The position numbers and the translations under genes were made by a program. This document shows positions 1-8,090 of a stretch of 30,801 bases of DNA, one piece after another (the first letter of the stretch is position 1; every line of letters begins with the position of its first letter). Source of the stretch: Lachnospiraceae bacterium UBA7060 (lineage in GTDB: Bacteria; Bacillota; Clostridia; Lachnospirales; Lachnospiraceae); contig DLAA01000076.1 in the NCBI GenBank assembly GCA_002493835.1, forward strand, positions 6,558 to 37,358, read 5' to 3'. The notes under the pieces were generated by a model. The model worked only from the letters and a program-made list of their open reading frames with translations. It had not been told where the DNA came from and ran no database searches.

Positions 1-1105
1 ACCAGCCGTCGTCCATGACCAGCATCTCGATCCCAAGCGAGGCCGCCTCTCTAGCGATAGACAGCAGTTTTTCCGTATTAAAATCAAAATAGGTAGCCTC
101 CCAGTTGTTGATTAAGATCGGCCGCTTTTTGTCCTTATACTTGCCCCGCAGCAGATGCTTTCTGTAAAAGTTGTGGAATGTGCCTGTCATAGCATCCAGT
201 CCCTGATCCGTATAGACCATCACCACCTCCGGCGCCTGAAAACTTTCTCCCGGCTCCAGTTTCCAGCAGAAGTTTTCCGGATGAATACCCATAGTCATGC
301 GCACGGAGTCAAACTGCGACACCTCCGCCTGAGCGCGAAAATTGCCTGAATAGACAAAGTTCATCGCATACACATCACCGTGCTCCTGCGTCGTATGACG
401 GTCCACCAGCGCCAGGAAAGGATGATCCTGATGACTGGATTCTCCCCGGAAAGAACTGACATTCTGAATGCCATATCCAAGCGGCTTTCTCTGGATGTGG
501 CGCTCTCTCGCCCAGCTCCCGTGCAGGGAAATCATATCATAGTCCCGGTTGTCCATATCGATACATGCCGAGTATACTTTCGTCAAATAGAAATATTGTT
601 CCCCTGTATTCTCCACCTTAACGCTTCTGGTTATCACATCGCTGTCAGAAAATACTGTGTAGAGAAGTTCCACCCGCATCCCCACATATCTGTCCTCGCA
701 GACAAGTTTGAGCGTCTCGCACTCCCCTTCTGCGCCAAAAGCTGCCGGGAGCCCCGTAAGCGCCGGTTTCCCTTTCATAATCTCATGAGATACATAAGAG
801 AGCATGGCACCCACATAGCCGCCCGCTGTCCGAATGCCAAGGCAGCTTTCCCGCAGATCGCCCATTCCCCCCGCAGGATATTCAAAAGGAAAACAATCAT
901 AAAAAGCCCCCCGCTCCCTGTTATTCTGGCTGGGCACAAAAGGTTTTTCCTGGGTTCTGAGCAGATAAGACGCCTCGGCTTCCTTTAGCCGCCTGCCGTA
1001 ATAAATATGGCCGACAAAATTTTCCTCATCCACAATGCCTATCATATAGCTTGTATTCGGTGAATCCAGTTTAAAAATCCGCTCTTTCTCGTGATAGATT
1101 ATCAT
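1..1105 (-). CDS. Alpha-galactosidase, GH36 (partial, C-terminal part beyond the window)
   Basis: The reading frame begins at an ATG at 1105 behind an AGGGAGGG ribosome site and stays open for 368 codons until the window edge, so only the N-terminal half is present. I read the family from the segment RPILINNWEATYFDF (about residue 340) followed by MLVMDDGW at the edge, the conserved start of the GH36 catalytic barrel; the preceding 330 residues fit the N-terminal beta-supersandwich domain. The catalytic aspartates lie outside the window. Known GH36 enzymes hydrolyse terminal alpha-1,6-galactosyl groups. Placed last in a run with two GH130 phosphorylases and an epimerase, it would strip galactose from galactomannan-derived oligosaccharides in the cytoplasm. 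The gene lies 88 nt after the upstream GH130 stop and is probably co-transcribed. No signal peptide is visible at the start (MIIYHEKER). Confidence 0.9.
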   Translation of the reverse strand, partial: MIIYHEKERIFKLDSPNTSYMIGIVDEENFVGHIYYGRRLKEAEASYLLRTQEKPFVPSQNNRERGAFYDCFPFEYPAGGMGDLRESCLGIRTAGGYVGAMLSYVSHEIMKGKPALTGLPAAFGAEGECETLKLVCEDRYVGMRVELLYTVFSDSDVITRSVKVENTGEQYFYLTKVYSACIDMDNRDYDMISLHGSWARERHIQRKPLGYGIQNVSSFRGESSHQDHPFLALVDRHTTQEHGDVYAMNFVYSGNFRAQAEVSQFDSVRMTMGIHPENFCWKLEPGESFQAPEVVMVYTDQGLDAMTGTFHNFYRKHLLRGKYKDKKRPILINNWEATYFDFNTEKLLSIAREAASLGIEMLVMDDGW

Positions 1106-1193
1106 AGCACCCTCCCTATTAAAGTATTTTGAGTTCTCTCCTTCACTTCAAAAGAGTAGCATATTTTTTCCTCTTTTTAAACTGTTTTTTGCC

Positions 1194-2216
1194 TTACCTT
1201 ATACCAATCTCCTCATCGGCCTCCGTGGTGTGGCTGTTTTTCTTAATATAGTCCACGATCTCATCTACTCTCGTAAAGGCCAGACCCACATAGCTGTCCG
1301 CACAGCCATAGTAGAGCGCAATCTTTCCGCTCTCGGAATCGTGAATGGTCGCACAGGGGAAGCACACGTTGGGAACGAAGCCTCTCTCCTCGTACCATTC
1401 CTCCGGAGTCAACAGGAAGTTCTCACAGCGATACAGCACTTTAGAAGGATTGTCAATATCCAGAATCGCACCGCCGATGGAGTAGACAAAGCCGTTACAA
1501 GTACCTGTCACGCCATGGTAGAACAAAAGCCAGCCTTCCGTAGTCTCAATGGGTGCAGCGCCGCCGCCAATCTTGACGGACTCCCACCATTCACTGCTTC
1601 TGCCCATCACATGTCTGTGTTTGCCCCAGTACACCATGTCTGGACTCTCGCTTAAGAAAATATCACCAAAGGGCGTATGCCCGGAATCGGAAGGACGGCT
1701 CAAGAGCATAAAGTTTCCGTTAATCTTTCTTGGGAAAAGCACCGCATTCCTGTTGAAGGGAATAAAGGGGTTCTCCAATCTAACGAAATTTTTGAAATCG
1801 GTGGTCTTTGCCATACCGATGGATGCGCCGTAAAAATCCTGGCACCAGACAATATAGTAAGTGTCTTCCACCTGTACCAGACGAGGATCATAGGCATACA
1901 CCGGCATAAAGTCGTTCCCCTCCTCATCTTTGAAAGGGATCTTATCCTTCTCAAACTCCCACGCAATTGCATCCTTGCTGTGTCCCAGATAAATATACGG
2001 AATACCGTTTGTTTGTTCCCCGCGGAACACACCGATAAACTCATCCCCGTAAGGAATTACCGCACTGTTGAAAATTCTAGCCACGCCCTCTAAGGGATTT
2101 CTTCCTATAATAGGATTTTCCGTATATCTCCAGATCGGAGCCCCCTTAAGCCCCTCCGGCTTCTCCTGCCAAGGCACATTCTTCACCACAGGGCTGATCA
2201 TTTTCACTTCACTCAT
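1194..2216 (-). CDS. Beta-1,4-mannooligosaccharide phosphorylase, GH130_2 type
   Basis: A 340-residue protein, close to the 336 residues I recall for R. albus RaMP2. It has the five-bladed propeller pattern of GH130 with the catalytic Asp in AYDPRLVQVED (D110) and the family segment SSEWWESVKIGGGAAPIET, the phosphate-side lid region. The family phosphorolyses the non-reducing-end mannosyl residue of beta-1,4-mannooligosaccharides to alpha-mannose-1-phosphate. It has no signal peptide, consistent with a cytoplasmic phosphorylase. The neighbours are the 390-residue GH130_1 enzyme upstream (56-nt gap containing a short repeat element) and GH36 downstream. The ATG at 2216 follows GGAGGAAGAAA. Subfamily 2 versus other small GH130s is judged from length, motifs and pairing with the epimerase; exact chain-length preference cannot be read. 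Confidence 0.88.
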   Translation of the reverse strand: MSEVKMISPVVKNVPWQEKPEGLKGAPIWRYTENPIIGRNPLEGVARIFNSAVIPYGDEFIGVFRGEQTNGIPYIYLGHSKDAIAWEFEKDKIPFKDEEGNDFMPVYAYDPRLVQVEDTYYIVWCQDFYGASIGMAKTTDFKNFVRLENPFIPFNRNAVLFPRKINGNFMLLSRPSDSGHTPFGDIFLSESPDMVYWGKHRHVMGRSSEWWESVKIGGGAAPIETTEGWLLFYHGVTGTCNGFVYSIGGAILDIDNPSKVLYRCENFLLTPEEWYEERGFVPNVCFPCATIHDSESGKIALYYGCADSYVGLAFTRVDEIVDYIKKNSHTTEADEEIGIR

Positions 2217-2226
2217 TTTCTTCCTC

Positions 2227-2252
2227 CATTCCGAAGCGTTTACGCTGAGAAC
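2227..2252. repeat. Dispersed intergenic repeat, copy A
   Basis: The 26-nt stretch starts CATTCCGAAGCGTTTACGCT and continues GAGAAC. It closely matches the copy at 14803-14829, which starts CATTCCAAAGCGTTCTCGCT. Both contain the small inverted repeat around AAGCGTT..CGCT. This copy sits between the two GH130 genes inside a transcribed spacer, where CTGAG/CTCAG and GCG/CGC pairings could form hairpins on the minus-strand RNA. The role is unknown. Confidence 0.45.
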
Positions 2253-2272
2253 TTGCTCAGTCGCTCCTCCCT

Positions 2273-3445
2273 CTACTGTCTGCCTAAATATTCCAGGTTC
2301 TTCTTAATAAAATCACATCGCTGCGCCACGCACTCCACAGAGCGGTACGGATCTCTGGGCGTATGGAATACATAGTCCGTCAGCTTGTCGATGGTAGTCG
2401 TCGCTACATGCATTCTGGTATCGCTGGCCGCATAGTAAATATATACATCTCCGTTGTCCCTGGCAATGGCGCCGTTAGTAAACACCACATTGGACACGTC
2501 ACCCACACGCTCCCAATTCCGCGGCCCAATGAGCATGCCGGAGGGCTCCGCAATCACCTTGGAGGGATCCTTCAAATCCGTAGCAAAAGCATAAATCACA
2601 TAACGCAGACCGGCTGCGGTATTGCGCACACCGTGGGCAATATGAATCCATCCATCCTTGGTCTTGATCGGAGGCGCACCAGCCCCATTCTTCGCCTCAG
2701 TGATCGTGTGATATCTGCGGATAGAAGTCATCTTCTCCTCGTCGATCACCGCGTGGGTGATATCATCGCACAGACCGAAGCCAATGCCGCCGCCTGAACC
2801 AGTCTCAATGAAATCATCCATGGGTCTTGTGTAAAACGCATATTTCCCGTCTACAAATTCCGGGTGCAGTACCACGTTTCTCTGCTGGGGAGATCGCTTT
2901 GTCACCAGATTTGGGAGACGCTCCCAATTCTTCAAATCCTTTGTGCGCACGATGCCTGCCGCCGCCACTGCCGCAGACAGATCGTTCACAGTCGTATCCT
3001 TGCTCTCGGAGCAGAATACACCATAGATATAGCCATCCTCATGCTTGGTCAGCCGCATATCATAAACATTGGTCTCCTCCGGACAGGTATCCGGCAGTAA
3101 GATTGGATAATCCCAGAAGCGGAAGCCGTCTATCCCGTTGTCGCTCTCAGCCACGCCAAAAAAAGACTTCCTGTCATTTCCCTCAATTCTGGCCACCAGA
3201 TAATATTTCCCGTTAAGCTCAATGGCCCCCGAGTTCATCACCGCATTGACGCCCAGACGCTCCATAAAATAAGGGTTCGTTTCCGGGTTTAAATCATATC
3301 GCCAGTACAGCGGAATGTGTTCCCGCGTCAGCACCGGATACTGATATCTGTCGTAGATTCCATTATAATCATCCGACTTAATGTTTTTTCTTCCAATCAG
3401 CTTGTTATACTTCTCCAGTTCTACGTAATAATGTTGATGCAGCAT
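2273..3445 (-). CDS. 4-O-beta-D-mannosyl-D-glucose phosphorylase, GH130_1
   Basis: I place the start at the ATG at 3445 (390 aa, MLHQHYYVE) because GGAGG lies 5 nt before it; an in-frame ATG at 3457 has no ribosome site. The sequence matches the mannosylglucose phosphorylase subfamily: NPYFMERLGVNAVMNSGAI, catalytic Asp in NVYDMRLTKHEDG (D129 from this start), SPQQRNVVLHPEF, and the long GH130_1 tail GPRNWERVGDVSNVVF. The length agrees with R. albus RaMP1 and Bacteroides MGP. The reaction is Man-beta-1,4-Glc + Pi to alpha-mannose-1-phosphate and glucose. Its substrate would be made by the epimerase encoded directly upstream (83-nt gap), and its paralogue downstream handles longer chains. The enzyme is cytoplasmic, without signal peptide. 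The four genes probably share the promoter near 4850. Confidence 0.93.
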   Translation of the reverse strand: MLHQHYYVELEKYNKLIGRKNIKSDDYNGIYDRYQYPVLTREHIPLYWRYDLNPETNPYFMERLGVNAVMNSGAIELNGKYYLVARIEGNDRKSFFGVAESDNGIDGFRFWDYPILLPDTCPEETNVYDMRLTKHEDGYIYGVFCSESKDTTVNDLSAAVAAAGIVRTKDLKNWERLPNLVTKRSPQQRNVVLHPEFVDGKYAFYTRPMDDFIETGSGGGIGFGLCDDITHAVIDEEKMTSIRRYHTITEAKNGAGAPPIKTKDGWIHIAHGVRNTAAGLRYVIYAFATDLKDPSKVIAEPSGMLIGPRNWERVGDVSNVVFTNGAIARDNGDVYIYYAASDTRMHVATTTIDKLTDYVFHTPRDPYRSVECVAQRCDFIKKNLEYLGRQ

Positions 3446-3528
3446 GTCGTCCTCCATTCCTAAACAATATTTACTTTTAGCTTTGCCCTTCGTCCGCCGC
3501 TCAGCCTTTCCTTAAGGAGCCTCCGCCT

Positions 3529-4701
3529 CTATTCCTTTACATTCCGTTTTATAACCTCGAGGCACATCCTTCCGTTGTGATACGGGCACTTCCAGGGTTC
3601 CACGATTGGCTTGCCGCTCACCGCCTCTCCCGCCTTATTCACATCCCAGAACCACTCGGAACCAGGCCTTTTGTCAATCAGATGTTCCTTGATGAAATCC
3701 CACTCGGCTCTGGCGGCTTCCAGGTATTCCGTGCGCGCCGGATCAAGCTGGTAACCGTTCAGAAATCCGATCAGCGCCTCCGCCTGCACCCACCAGATAC
3801 GGTTTTCATCCACCACACCCTTCTCACACTCATTGGCAAGAGAACTTCCGTCAAAGGCAGTTTTATACACCTGACTAGTTAAGTCAAGTATGATCGGCAG
3901 CATTTTATCTTCATAGGCCTTATCTCCCAGCACATCCGTTCCTCTCCGAACCAGCCATGCCGTCTCGATGTCATGACCATAAGAATGCAAATCCAAAATG
4001 GAGCGCATTTCTCTGTCAAAGAATACTTCCTGCCTGTGCAGTTCGGGGTTATAAATCTTCTCCGCAATGGTATCGAGTATCCACATAAGCCTCTTTCCTA
4101 CAGCCTCGTCACCGCTTACCCGGTACAGCTCCGTATAAGCCTCAAACACATGAAGCAGCGTATTCATTGTCTTATCTGCGATCACGCCGTTCTCGGAGAG
4201 TTTGTCGTTTTCGATCTCCCGAAACTCTCTGTCGAACGCTTCCTTGTAGCCGATCTCATCCATACAACTCGACTCGATGATATGAAACAGCTCCATCGCC
4301 ATTTTCAATGCGCTCTCATCTTTTGATGCATTATAATAGGAAGAAAGAGCGTAAATAGAAAAAGCTTGATTGTATGTATGCTTTGTGATATCCTCCGGCG
4401 TGCCGTCATAACGCACCGACCAGTAGACACCTCCCTTCTCCTGATCGACACAGTGTTTTTTCATAAATTCATAGCCATGCTTTGCTTCCGCGAGCAGCAA
4501 CTCGTCCTTTAACACCATATAGGCGTTTGAAAAAAACCAGGTGATGCGGCTGTTCAAAATGCAGCCTTTCACTGCTTTTTCGTCCACCTTCAGGTCATAG
4601 CCCACATACCCAAAGTAACCACCATTTGCATCATCCCTAAGCTTCCTCCAAAAAGGAATGATACGATCAGTCAAATGGCTTCTAATCTCTTCCACCATCA
4701 T
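3529..4701 (-). CDS. Cellobiose 2-epimerase (AGE family)
   Basis: An (alpha/alpha)6-barrel N-acylglucosamine 2-epimerase-family protein. The frame is open from 4785, but the first 28 codons are lysine-rich and not family-like. ATGs at 4701 and 4698 follow GGAGGGGAGAAAGG and give 390 or 389 aa, the usual length of cellobiose 2-epimerase. Visible family residues are H184 in TLLHVFEAY, H243 and E246 in SYGHDIETAW, and H375 in KCPYHNGRM; these match histidines and glutamate known to be catalytic in the R. albus enzyme. It converts the reducing-end sugar of beta-1,4 disaccharides; next to mannosylglucose phosphorylase the likely substrate is beta-1,4-mannobiose, giving Man-beta-1,4-Glc. It is the first gene after the promoter at 4845-4872. 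Confidence 0.92.
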   Translation of the reverse strand: MMVEEIRSHLTDRIIPFWRKLRDDANGGYFGYVGYDLKVDEKAVKGCILNSRITWFFSNAYMVLKDELLLAEAKHGYEFMKKHCVDQEKGGVYWSVRYDGTPEDITKHTYNQAFSIYALSSYYNASKDESALKMAMELFHIIESSCMDEIGYKEAFDREFREIENDKLSENGVIADKTMNTLLHVFEAYTELYRVSGDEAVGKRLMWILDTIAEKIYNPELHRQEVFFDREMRSILDLHSYGHDIETAWLVRRGTDVLGDKAYEDKMLPIILDLTSQVYKTAFDGSSLANECEKGVVDENRIWWVQAEALIGFLNGYQLDPARTEYLEAARAEWDFIKEHLIDKRPGSEWFWDVNKAGEAVSGKPIVEPWKCPYHNGRMCLEVIKRNVKE

Positions 4702-4812
4702 TGCCTTTCTCCCCTCCACTTTCCTGTTTTTATATTTTTTGCAATATTTTCTTTCATTTTTGCAGCTCCTATCATTGGCGTTCAACTACTTTTTAATTTA
4801 TAGTTTAGCTAC

Positions 4813-4826
4813 TTATTAGCTAATAA
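4813..4826. promoter_or_regulatory. Candidate LacI-family operator
   Basis: TTATTAGCTAATAA is a perfect 14-bp palindrome lying about 12-25 nt downstream of the predicted transcription start of the mannoside operon. That is a typical roadblock position for a repressor. The LacI-family gene immediately upstream is the obvious candidate binder. The central dinucleotide is GC rather than the CG common in LacI-family sites, so the assignment is an inference from position and symmetry. Confidence 0.5.
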
Positions 4827-4844
4827 ATTCATGTTTATAATTAA

Positions 4845-4872
4845 ATTATAAAGTAAATTTTATTAATGTCAA
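4845..4872 (-). promoter_or_regulatory. Sigma-A promoter of the epimerase/GH130/GH36 operon
   Basis: On the minus strand, consensus -35 TTGACA (4872-4867) and consensus -10 TATAAT (4850-4845) are 16 nt apart. The predicted start is near 4838, giving a leader of about 137 nt to the epimerase ATG at 4701. The 417-nt gap 4702-5118 holds this promoter, the palindrome at 4813-4826 and the hairpin at 5000-5034; no further gene is seen in it. Confidence 0.8.
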
Positions 4873-4999
4873 CAGGTTCTAATCAAAACCAGCATCTTTT
4901 ACTTAAATACAATCTCTTTTTTGTTCAACTTCACTATATCTTCATGAATTTATGCATGATTATGTCTTTAGCGGTTTTCAAGGAATTCCATAACGCACA

Positions 5000-5034
5000 G
5001 GAGCTGTCAGAGTAAATATACTCATGACAGCTCC
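5000..5034. repeat. Long inverted repeat downstream of the LacI gene
   Basis: Two arms of GGAGCTGTCAGAGTA and its reverse complement (15 bp with one bulged A) surround an AATA loop. It lies 85 nt after the LacI-family stop codon and about 128 nt before the next -35 box. No T-run follows on either strand, so it is not a canonical intrinsic terminator. It may end or protect the GH13-lacI transcript, or serve as a protein-binding site. Confidence 0.55.
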
Positions 5035-5118
5035 CAAATTAAGTTCACTATTAAGTTAAACAATTACTACTTATAATTTTTCAAATGTAACATGCAAAAT
5101 TTTAACACGGACTTCACC

Positions 5119-6156
5119 TCATGATGGACCTTCGATTCTACAAACACTGTCCTTATAAATCATTTTTCCATCCACAATGATCACGCCCCGTCTGTAAGGT
5201 TCCCCTGAAAGCTTGCGGATCATATTTTGAACAGTCTGTCTCGCCATCTCTCGCATATCCACCTCATAAGTCGTAATCCTCACATCGCAAAGCCCAGGCG
5301 GTTGATAGTTATCATACCCCACCACAGAAATATCTCGCGGTACCTGATATCCCTCTCTTTCCAAATGATCTACCAGCATGGCTGCCGCCACATCATTGTT
5401 GCAGACAAAAGCCGTCGGCATCTCCTTCGGAAGCTTCCACGCAAAACTGCCATCCGATCTGCCTGTCTCAGGGTTTCTGTCTTGCATAATCCATTCATGC
5501 CTCACCTCAACCCCATGTTCACTGAGCGCTTTCACATACCCAAAGAAACGATCTGTAATGGAATCGGTGAAAAATATATTACCCACAAACGCAATCCGTC
5601 TATGACCCATATCAAAAAGATAATTAGTCATCCGATACATTCCAAAATAACCGTTGGAGATCACAGCGTCATAGCTTCCGTTTGGATCTGAAAAATCGAG
5701 CAAAACAAAAGGTATATCCACCTGCTCTATCAGCCTGTGTAAATATTCTTTGTGCAAGTTTCCTATAATAATCAGTCCCTCTGTCTTCCTCCCCTGAAGA
5801 AGCCGCGGCATCACAAGACTTTCCTCATCCTGGACCGACAGGACCTCCAACATGGTAAAGCAGCCCCTCTGCACCGCAGCGGTAGCTACCTCCTGATAGA
5901 GATTCCAGTAAAAAGATTCGTATTTGGCGAGGAAACGGTCCGACACAATCACTCCGAAAGTGTAACTTGCACCAGAGCCGGCGGGCTCCCTCCAACGTGC
6001 AGAAGCCGGCTTGTATCCCATCTCCTCCGCCTTGTATTTAATTTTTGCACGAAGCTCCTCACTGACACCTTTTTGATCGGACAACGCCTTGGAAACCGTC
6101 ACCGTACTGACGCCCATCACCTTCGCAATATCCGCCATTTTAACCGTTTTTGCCAT
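5119..6156 (-). CDS. LacI-family transcriptional regulator
   Basis: A 345-residue regulator with the LacI helix-turn-helix at the N-terminus: KMADIAKVMGVSTVTVSKAL (residues 6-25), followed by the hinge AEEMGYKPASA and a periplasmic-binding-protein-like effector domain (about residues 65-340: GVIVSDRF, GLIIIGN, RIAFVGN, TAFVCNNDVAAAMLVDHLEREGY, DISVVGYDN). Such proteins bind short operators as dimers and respond to a sugar. It sits 46 nt after the GH13 gene and directly upstream of the epimerase operon, so it most likely controls mannoside use. The palindrome at 4813-4826 is a candidate site. The effector is not deducible; mannobiose or mannosylglucose would fit. The ribosome site (GGTAGAAAA) is weak, possibly reflecting low expression or coupling to GH13. 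Confidence 0.93.
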   Translation of the reverse strand: MAKTVKMADIAKVMGVSTVTVSKALSDQKGVSEELRAKIKYKAEEMGYKPASARWREPAGSGASYTFGVIVSDRFLAKYESFYWNLYQEVATAAVQRGCFTMLEVLSVQDEESLVMPRLLQGRKTEGLIIIGNLHKEYLHRLIEQVDIPFVLLDFSDPNGSYDAVISNGYFGMYRMTNYLFDMGHRRIAFVGNIFFTDSITDRFFGYVKALSEHGVEVRHEWIMQDRNPETGRSDGSFAWKLPKEMPTAFVCNNDVAAAMLVDHLEREGYQVPRDISVVGYDNYQPPGLCDVRITTYEVDMREMARQTVQNMIRKLSGEPYRRGVIIVDGKMIYKDSVCRIEGPS

Positions 6157-6202
6157 TTTTCTACCATAGCCTTGAAAACTCGTTACATTTCACACCCCAA
6201 TA

Positions 6203-7513
6203 TCAGCGTTCCATCTTCCAGAAATAAGCGCTGTAAGCAGGCAGAAGGCTTCCGCCGCCGAAATCGTGCTCCTGCCCGGTGATCAGATCAACTGCCAGAC
6301 CGCAGCCCGCGTCAAAGTGTGCCGTATAATCCTCCTCATCGGCATTAATTGCAACAAGCACCCTCTCATCCTCACACTTGCGCTCAAAAATACACTGCTT
6401 ATTAGTCAACACCACCGAACGAAAACCGCCGTAATTGAGTGCCTTGGATCCTTTCTTTGCCTCAGAGAGTTTACTGATCCATTCAGTCAACTCATTCCAC
6501 TCCGGCGCCTCGAAGCAGGCTCTCAGTGCGGGATCTCCCTCACTCTTATTTGCCTTTGCACCCCATTCACTGCCATAATAAACGCAGGGAATACCCGGCA
6601 TACCGAAGCACAGTGCATAAATCAAAGGCAGATGTTTTTCGTTGGTCAGATTACTTGCAATACGGCTTACATCGTGGTTGTCCACGAAAGAGAGCAGATG
6701 CTTCCCGCGGTACAGACACCAATTATCCGGCCCAAACTGTCTGATCAGCGAATGGTTAATCTCAAACATATTCATACTGTTAAAACTGGAGTAAAGCCCC
6801 TTATAGCACTCATAATTGGTAGCCGAGTGAAGCATCTGGTCGTTGACCATCTGATTATAATCTCCGTGAAGCATTTCTCCCAGAAGATAAAATTCCGGCT
6901 TTAATCCCTCCGTAAAGGATCTGAGCCTTCTCACGAAATCGTGATCCAGACAATAAGCCACATCCAGACGAAGTCCATCAATGTCAAATTCCTCCACCCA
7001 GCCCTTCACACTGTCCAGGATGTGATTGATCACGTCCTCATGGCGCAGATTTAGTTTTACCAGGTCATAATTTCCCTCCCAGCCCTCATACCATAGGCCG
7101 TCATTATAATTTGAATTACCGCCTAAGTTGATATGAAACCAGCTTAAATAGGGAGAGCGCTCCCTGTTTTTCAATACATCCTGAAATGCCCAGAAGCCTC
7201 TGCCCACATGGTTGAACACGCCGTCCAGAACCACTTTGATCCCATTCTCATGCAAATTCTCACAAACCTTTTTAAAATCCTCATTTGTTCCCAGCCTGCA
7301 GTCAATTGTATGATAATCCCTCGTATTGTAACCATGGGTATCCGATTCAAACACCGGCGAAAAGTAAATCGCGTTGATCCCCAATTTTTTCATATGAGGA
7401 ATCCAGTCATTCACCTTTAAAATTCGATGTTCCAATACGCCATCATTCTCAAAAGGCGCCCCGCAGAACCCCAACGGATATATCTGATAAAATACACTCT
7501 CAAATGCCCACAT
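6203..7513 (-). CDS. GH13 alpha-glucan hydrolase (alpha-glucosidase / cyclomaltodextrinase-like)
   Basis: The start is set at ATG 7513 (436 aa, MWAFESVFYQIYP) because GGAGGAG lies about 5 nt before it; the longer frame begins at a TTG. The four GH13 regions are present: DGVFNH (97-102), GLRLDVAYC with nucleophile D184, LLGEMLHGDY with acid/base E213, and FVDNHD with transition-state stabiliser D281. The QIYPLGF start, without a long N-terminal domain, fits compact intracellular alpha-glucosidase, neopullulanase or cyclomaltodextrinase-like members. No signal peptide is seen. It is first in a probable GH13-lacI transcript from the promoter at 7638-7667. It acts on alpha-glucosidic bonds, which is unexpected beside beta-mannoside enzymes. 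The precise substrate cannot be called. Confidence 0.85.
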   Translation of the reverse strand: MWAFESVFYQIYPLGFCGAPFENDGVLEHRILKVNDWIPHMKKLGINAIYFSPVFESDTHGYNTRDYHTIDCRLGTNEDFKKVCENLHENGIKVVLDGVFNHVGRGFWAFQDVLKNRERSPYLSWFHINLGGNSNYNDGLWYEGWEGNYDLVKLNLRHEDVINHILDSVKGWVEEFDIDGLRLDVAYCLDHDFVRRLRSFTEGLKPEFYLLGEMLHGDYNQMVNDQMLHSATNYECYKGLYSSFNSMNMFEINHSLIRQFGPDNWCLYRGKHLLSFVDNHDVSRIASNLTNEKHLPLIYALCFGMPGIPCVYYGSEWGAKANKSEGDPALRACFEAPEWNELTEWISKLSEAKKGSKALNYGGFRSVVLTNKQCIFERKCEDERVLVAINADEEDYTAHFDAGCGLAVDLITGQEHDFGGGSLLPAYSAYFWKMER

Positions 7514-7637
7514 ATTCTCCTCCATTTCCAAAACGGTTTCTTCCGAAGGATCACCCTTCAACCTTCGATTCCCATTTCACCACAAATTTTAATCATATTC
7601 AGCAATAGCATCTATATCTTGTAGTTTGCCACGAATT

Positions 7638-7667
7638 AGTATACCACTATCCGGCATCTTTCGTCAA
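7638..7667 (-). promoter_or_regulatory. Promoter of the GH13-lacI unit
   Basis: Minus-strand TTGACG (7667-7662) and TATACT (7643-7638) are 18 nt apart, giving a start near 7631 and a leader of about 118 nt to the GH13 ATG at 7513. No clear palindromic operator like that at 4813 is seen here. Confidence 0.65.
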
Positions 7668-7744
7668 ACAGGTTCTTTCTTTTTTCACCTGCCCCGATTG
7701 ACCGAGTTGCTTTTTTTTAAATAAACAGAAATCCGTAAACAGAG

Positions 7745-7828
7745 TTTTCCACAATTTTTACGCCCTTCTTTTTTCAAAGCTATCCAAAAACAGCTGAGAA
7801 ATCCCCAATTTCCACAAAGTTATCCACA
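7745..7828 (+). other. Cluster of DnaA-box-like 9-mers in a 423-nt gene-free stretch
   Basis: TTTTCCACA (7745), ATTTCCACA (7808) and a perfect DnaA box TTATCCACA (7820) lie in the same orientation within 84 nt. The surrounding gene-free DNA (7668-8090) is T-rich and repeats TCTGTCATTTTC at 7837 and 7881. There is no dnaA, dnaN or other replication gene nearby, so this is not called an origin. No convincing gene or terminator was seen in the rest of the stretch. Confidence 0.3.
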
Positions 7829-8090
7829 TCGACGCCTCTGTCATTTTCTGTCGCGTGTCGTCATATTTCATTCCAGATTGTCTGTCATTTTCGTTTTTTT
7901 CTATCATCTATTTGTCGATCTGTCTCTCATTCTGTCCAAATAACAGGCTCTTTATATCGAATAAAGTTGCTGGAAAGGCAATCAGTTTTTGTCATTTGAC
8001 TTCGAAAGTCATTCTCCAAAAAAGTCCTCCCTTCACAGCTTCTTTCTATTTCTCTGTTGACTCAATTAGACACCCTTTAAATATGTCCAT

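Noticed and set aside
3529..4785. Full 418-codon version of the epimerase frame
   Set aside because: The first 28 codons are Lys/Asn-rich and not family-like; a ribosome site at 4701 gives the normal family length.
7668..8090. Chromosomal replication origin
   Set aside because: Only one perfect DnaA box, no dnaA/dnaN/gidA-type neighbours and no AT-rich unwinding repeat series.
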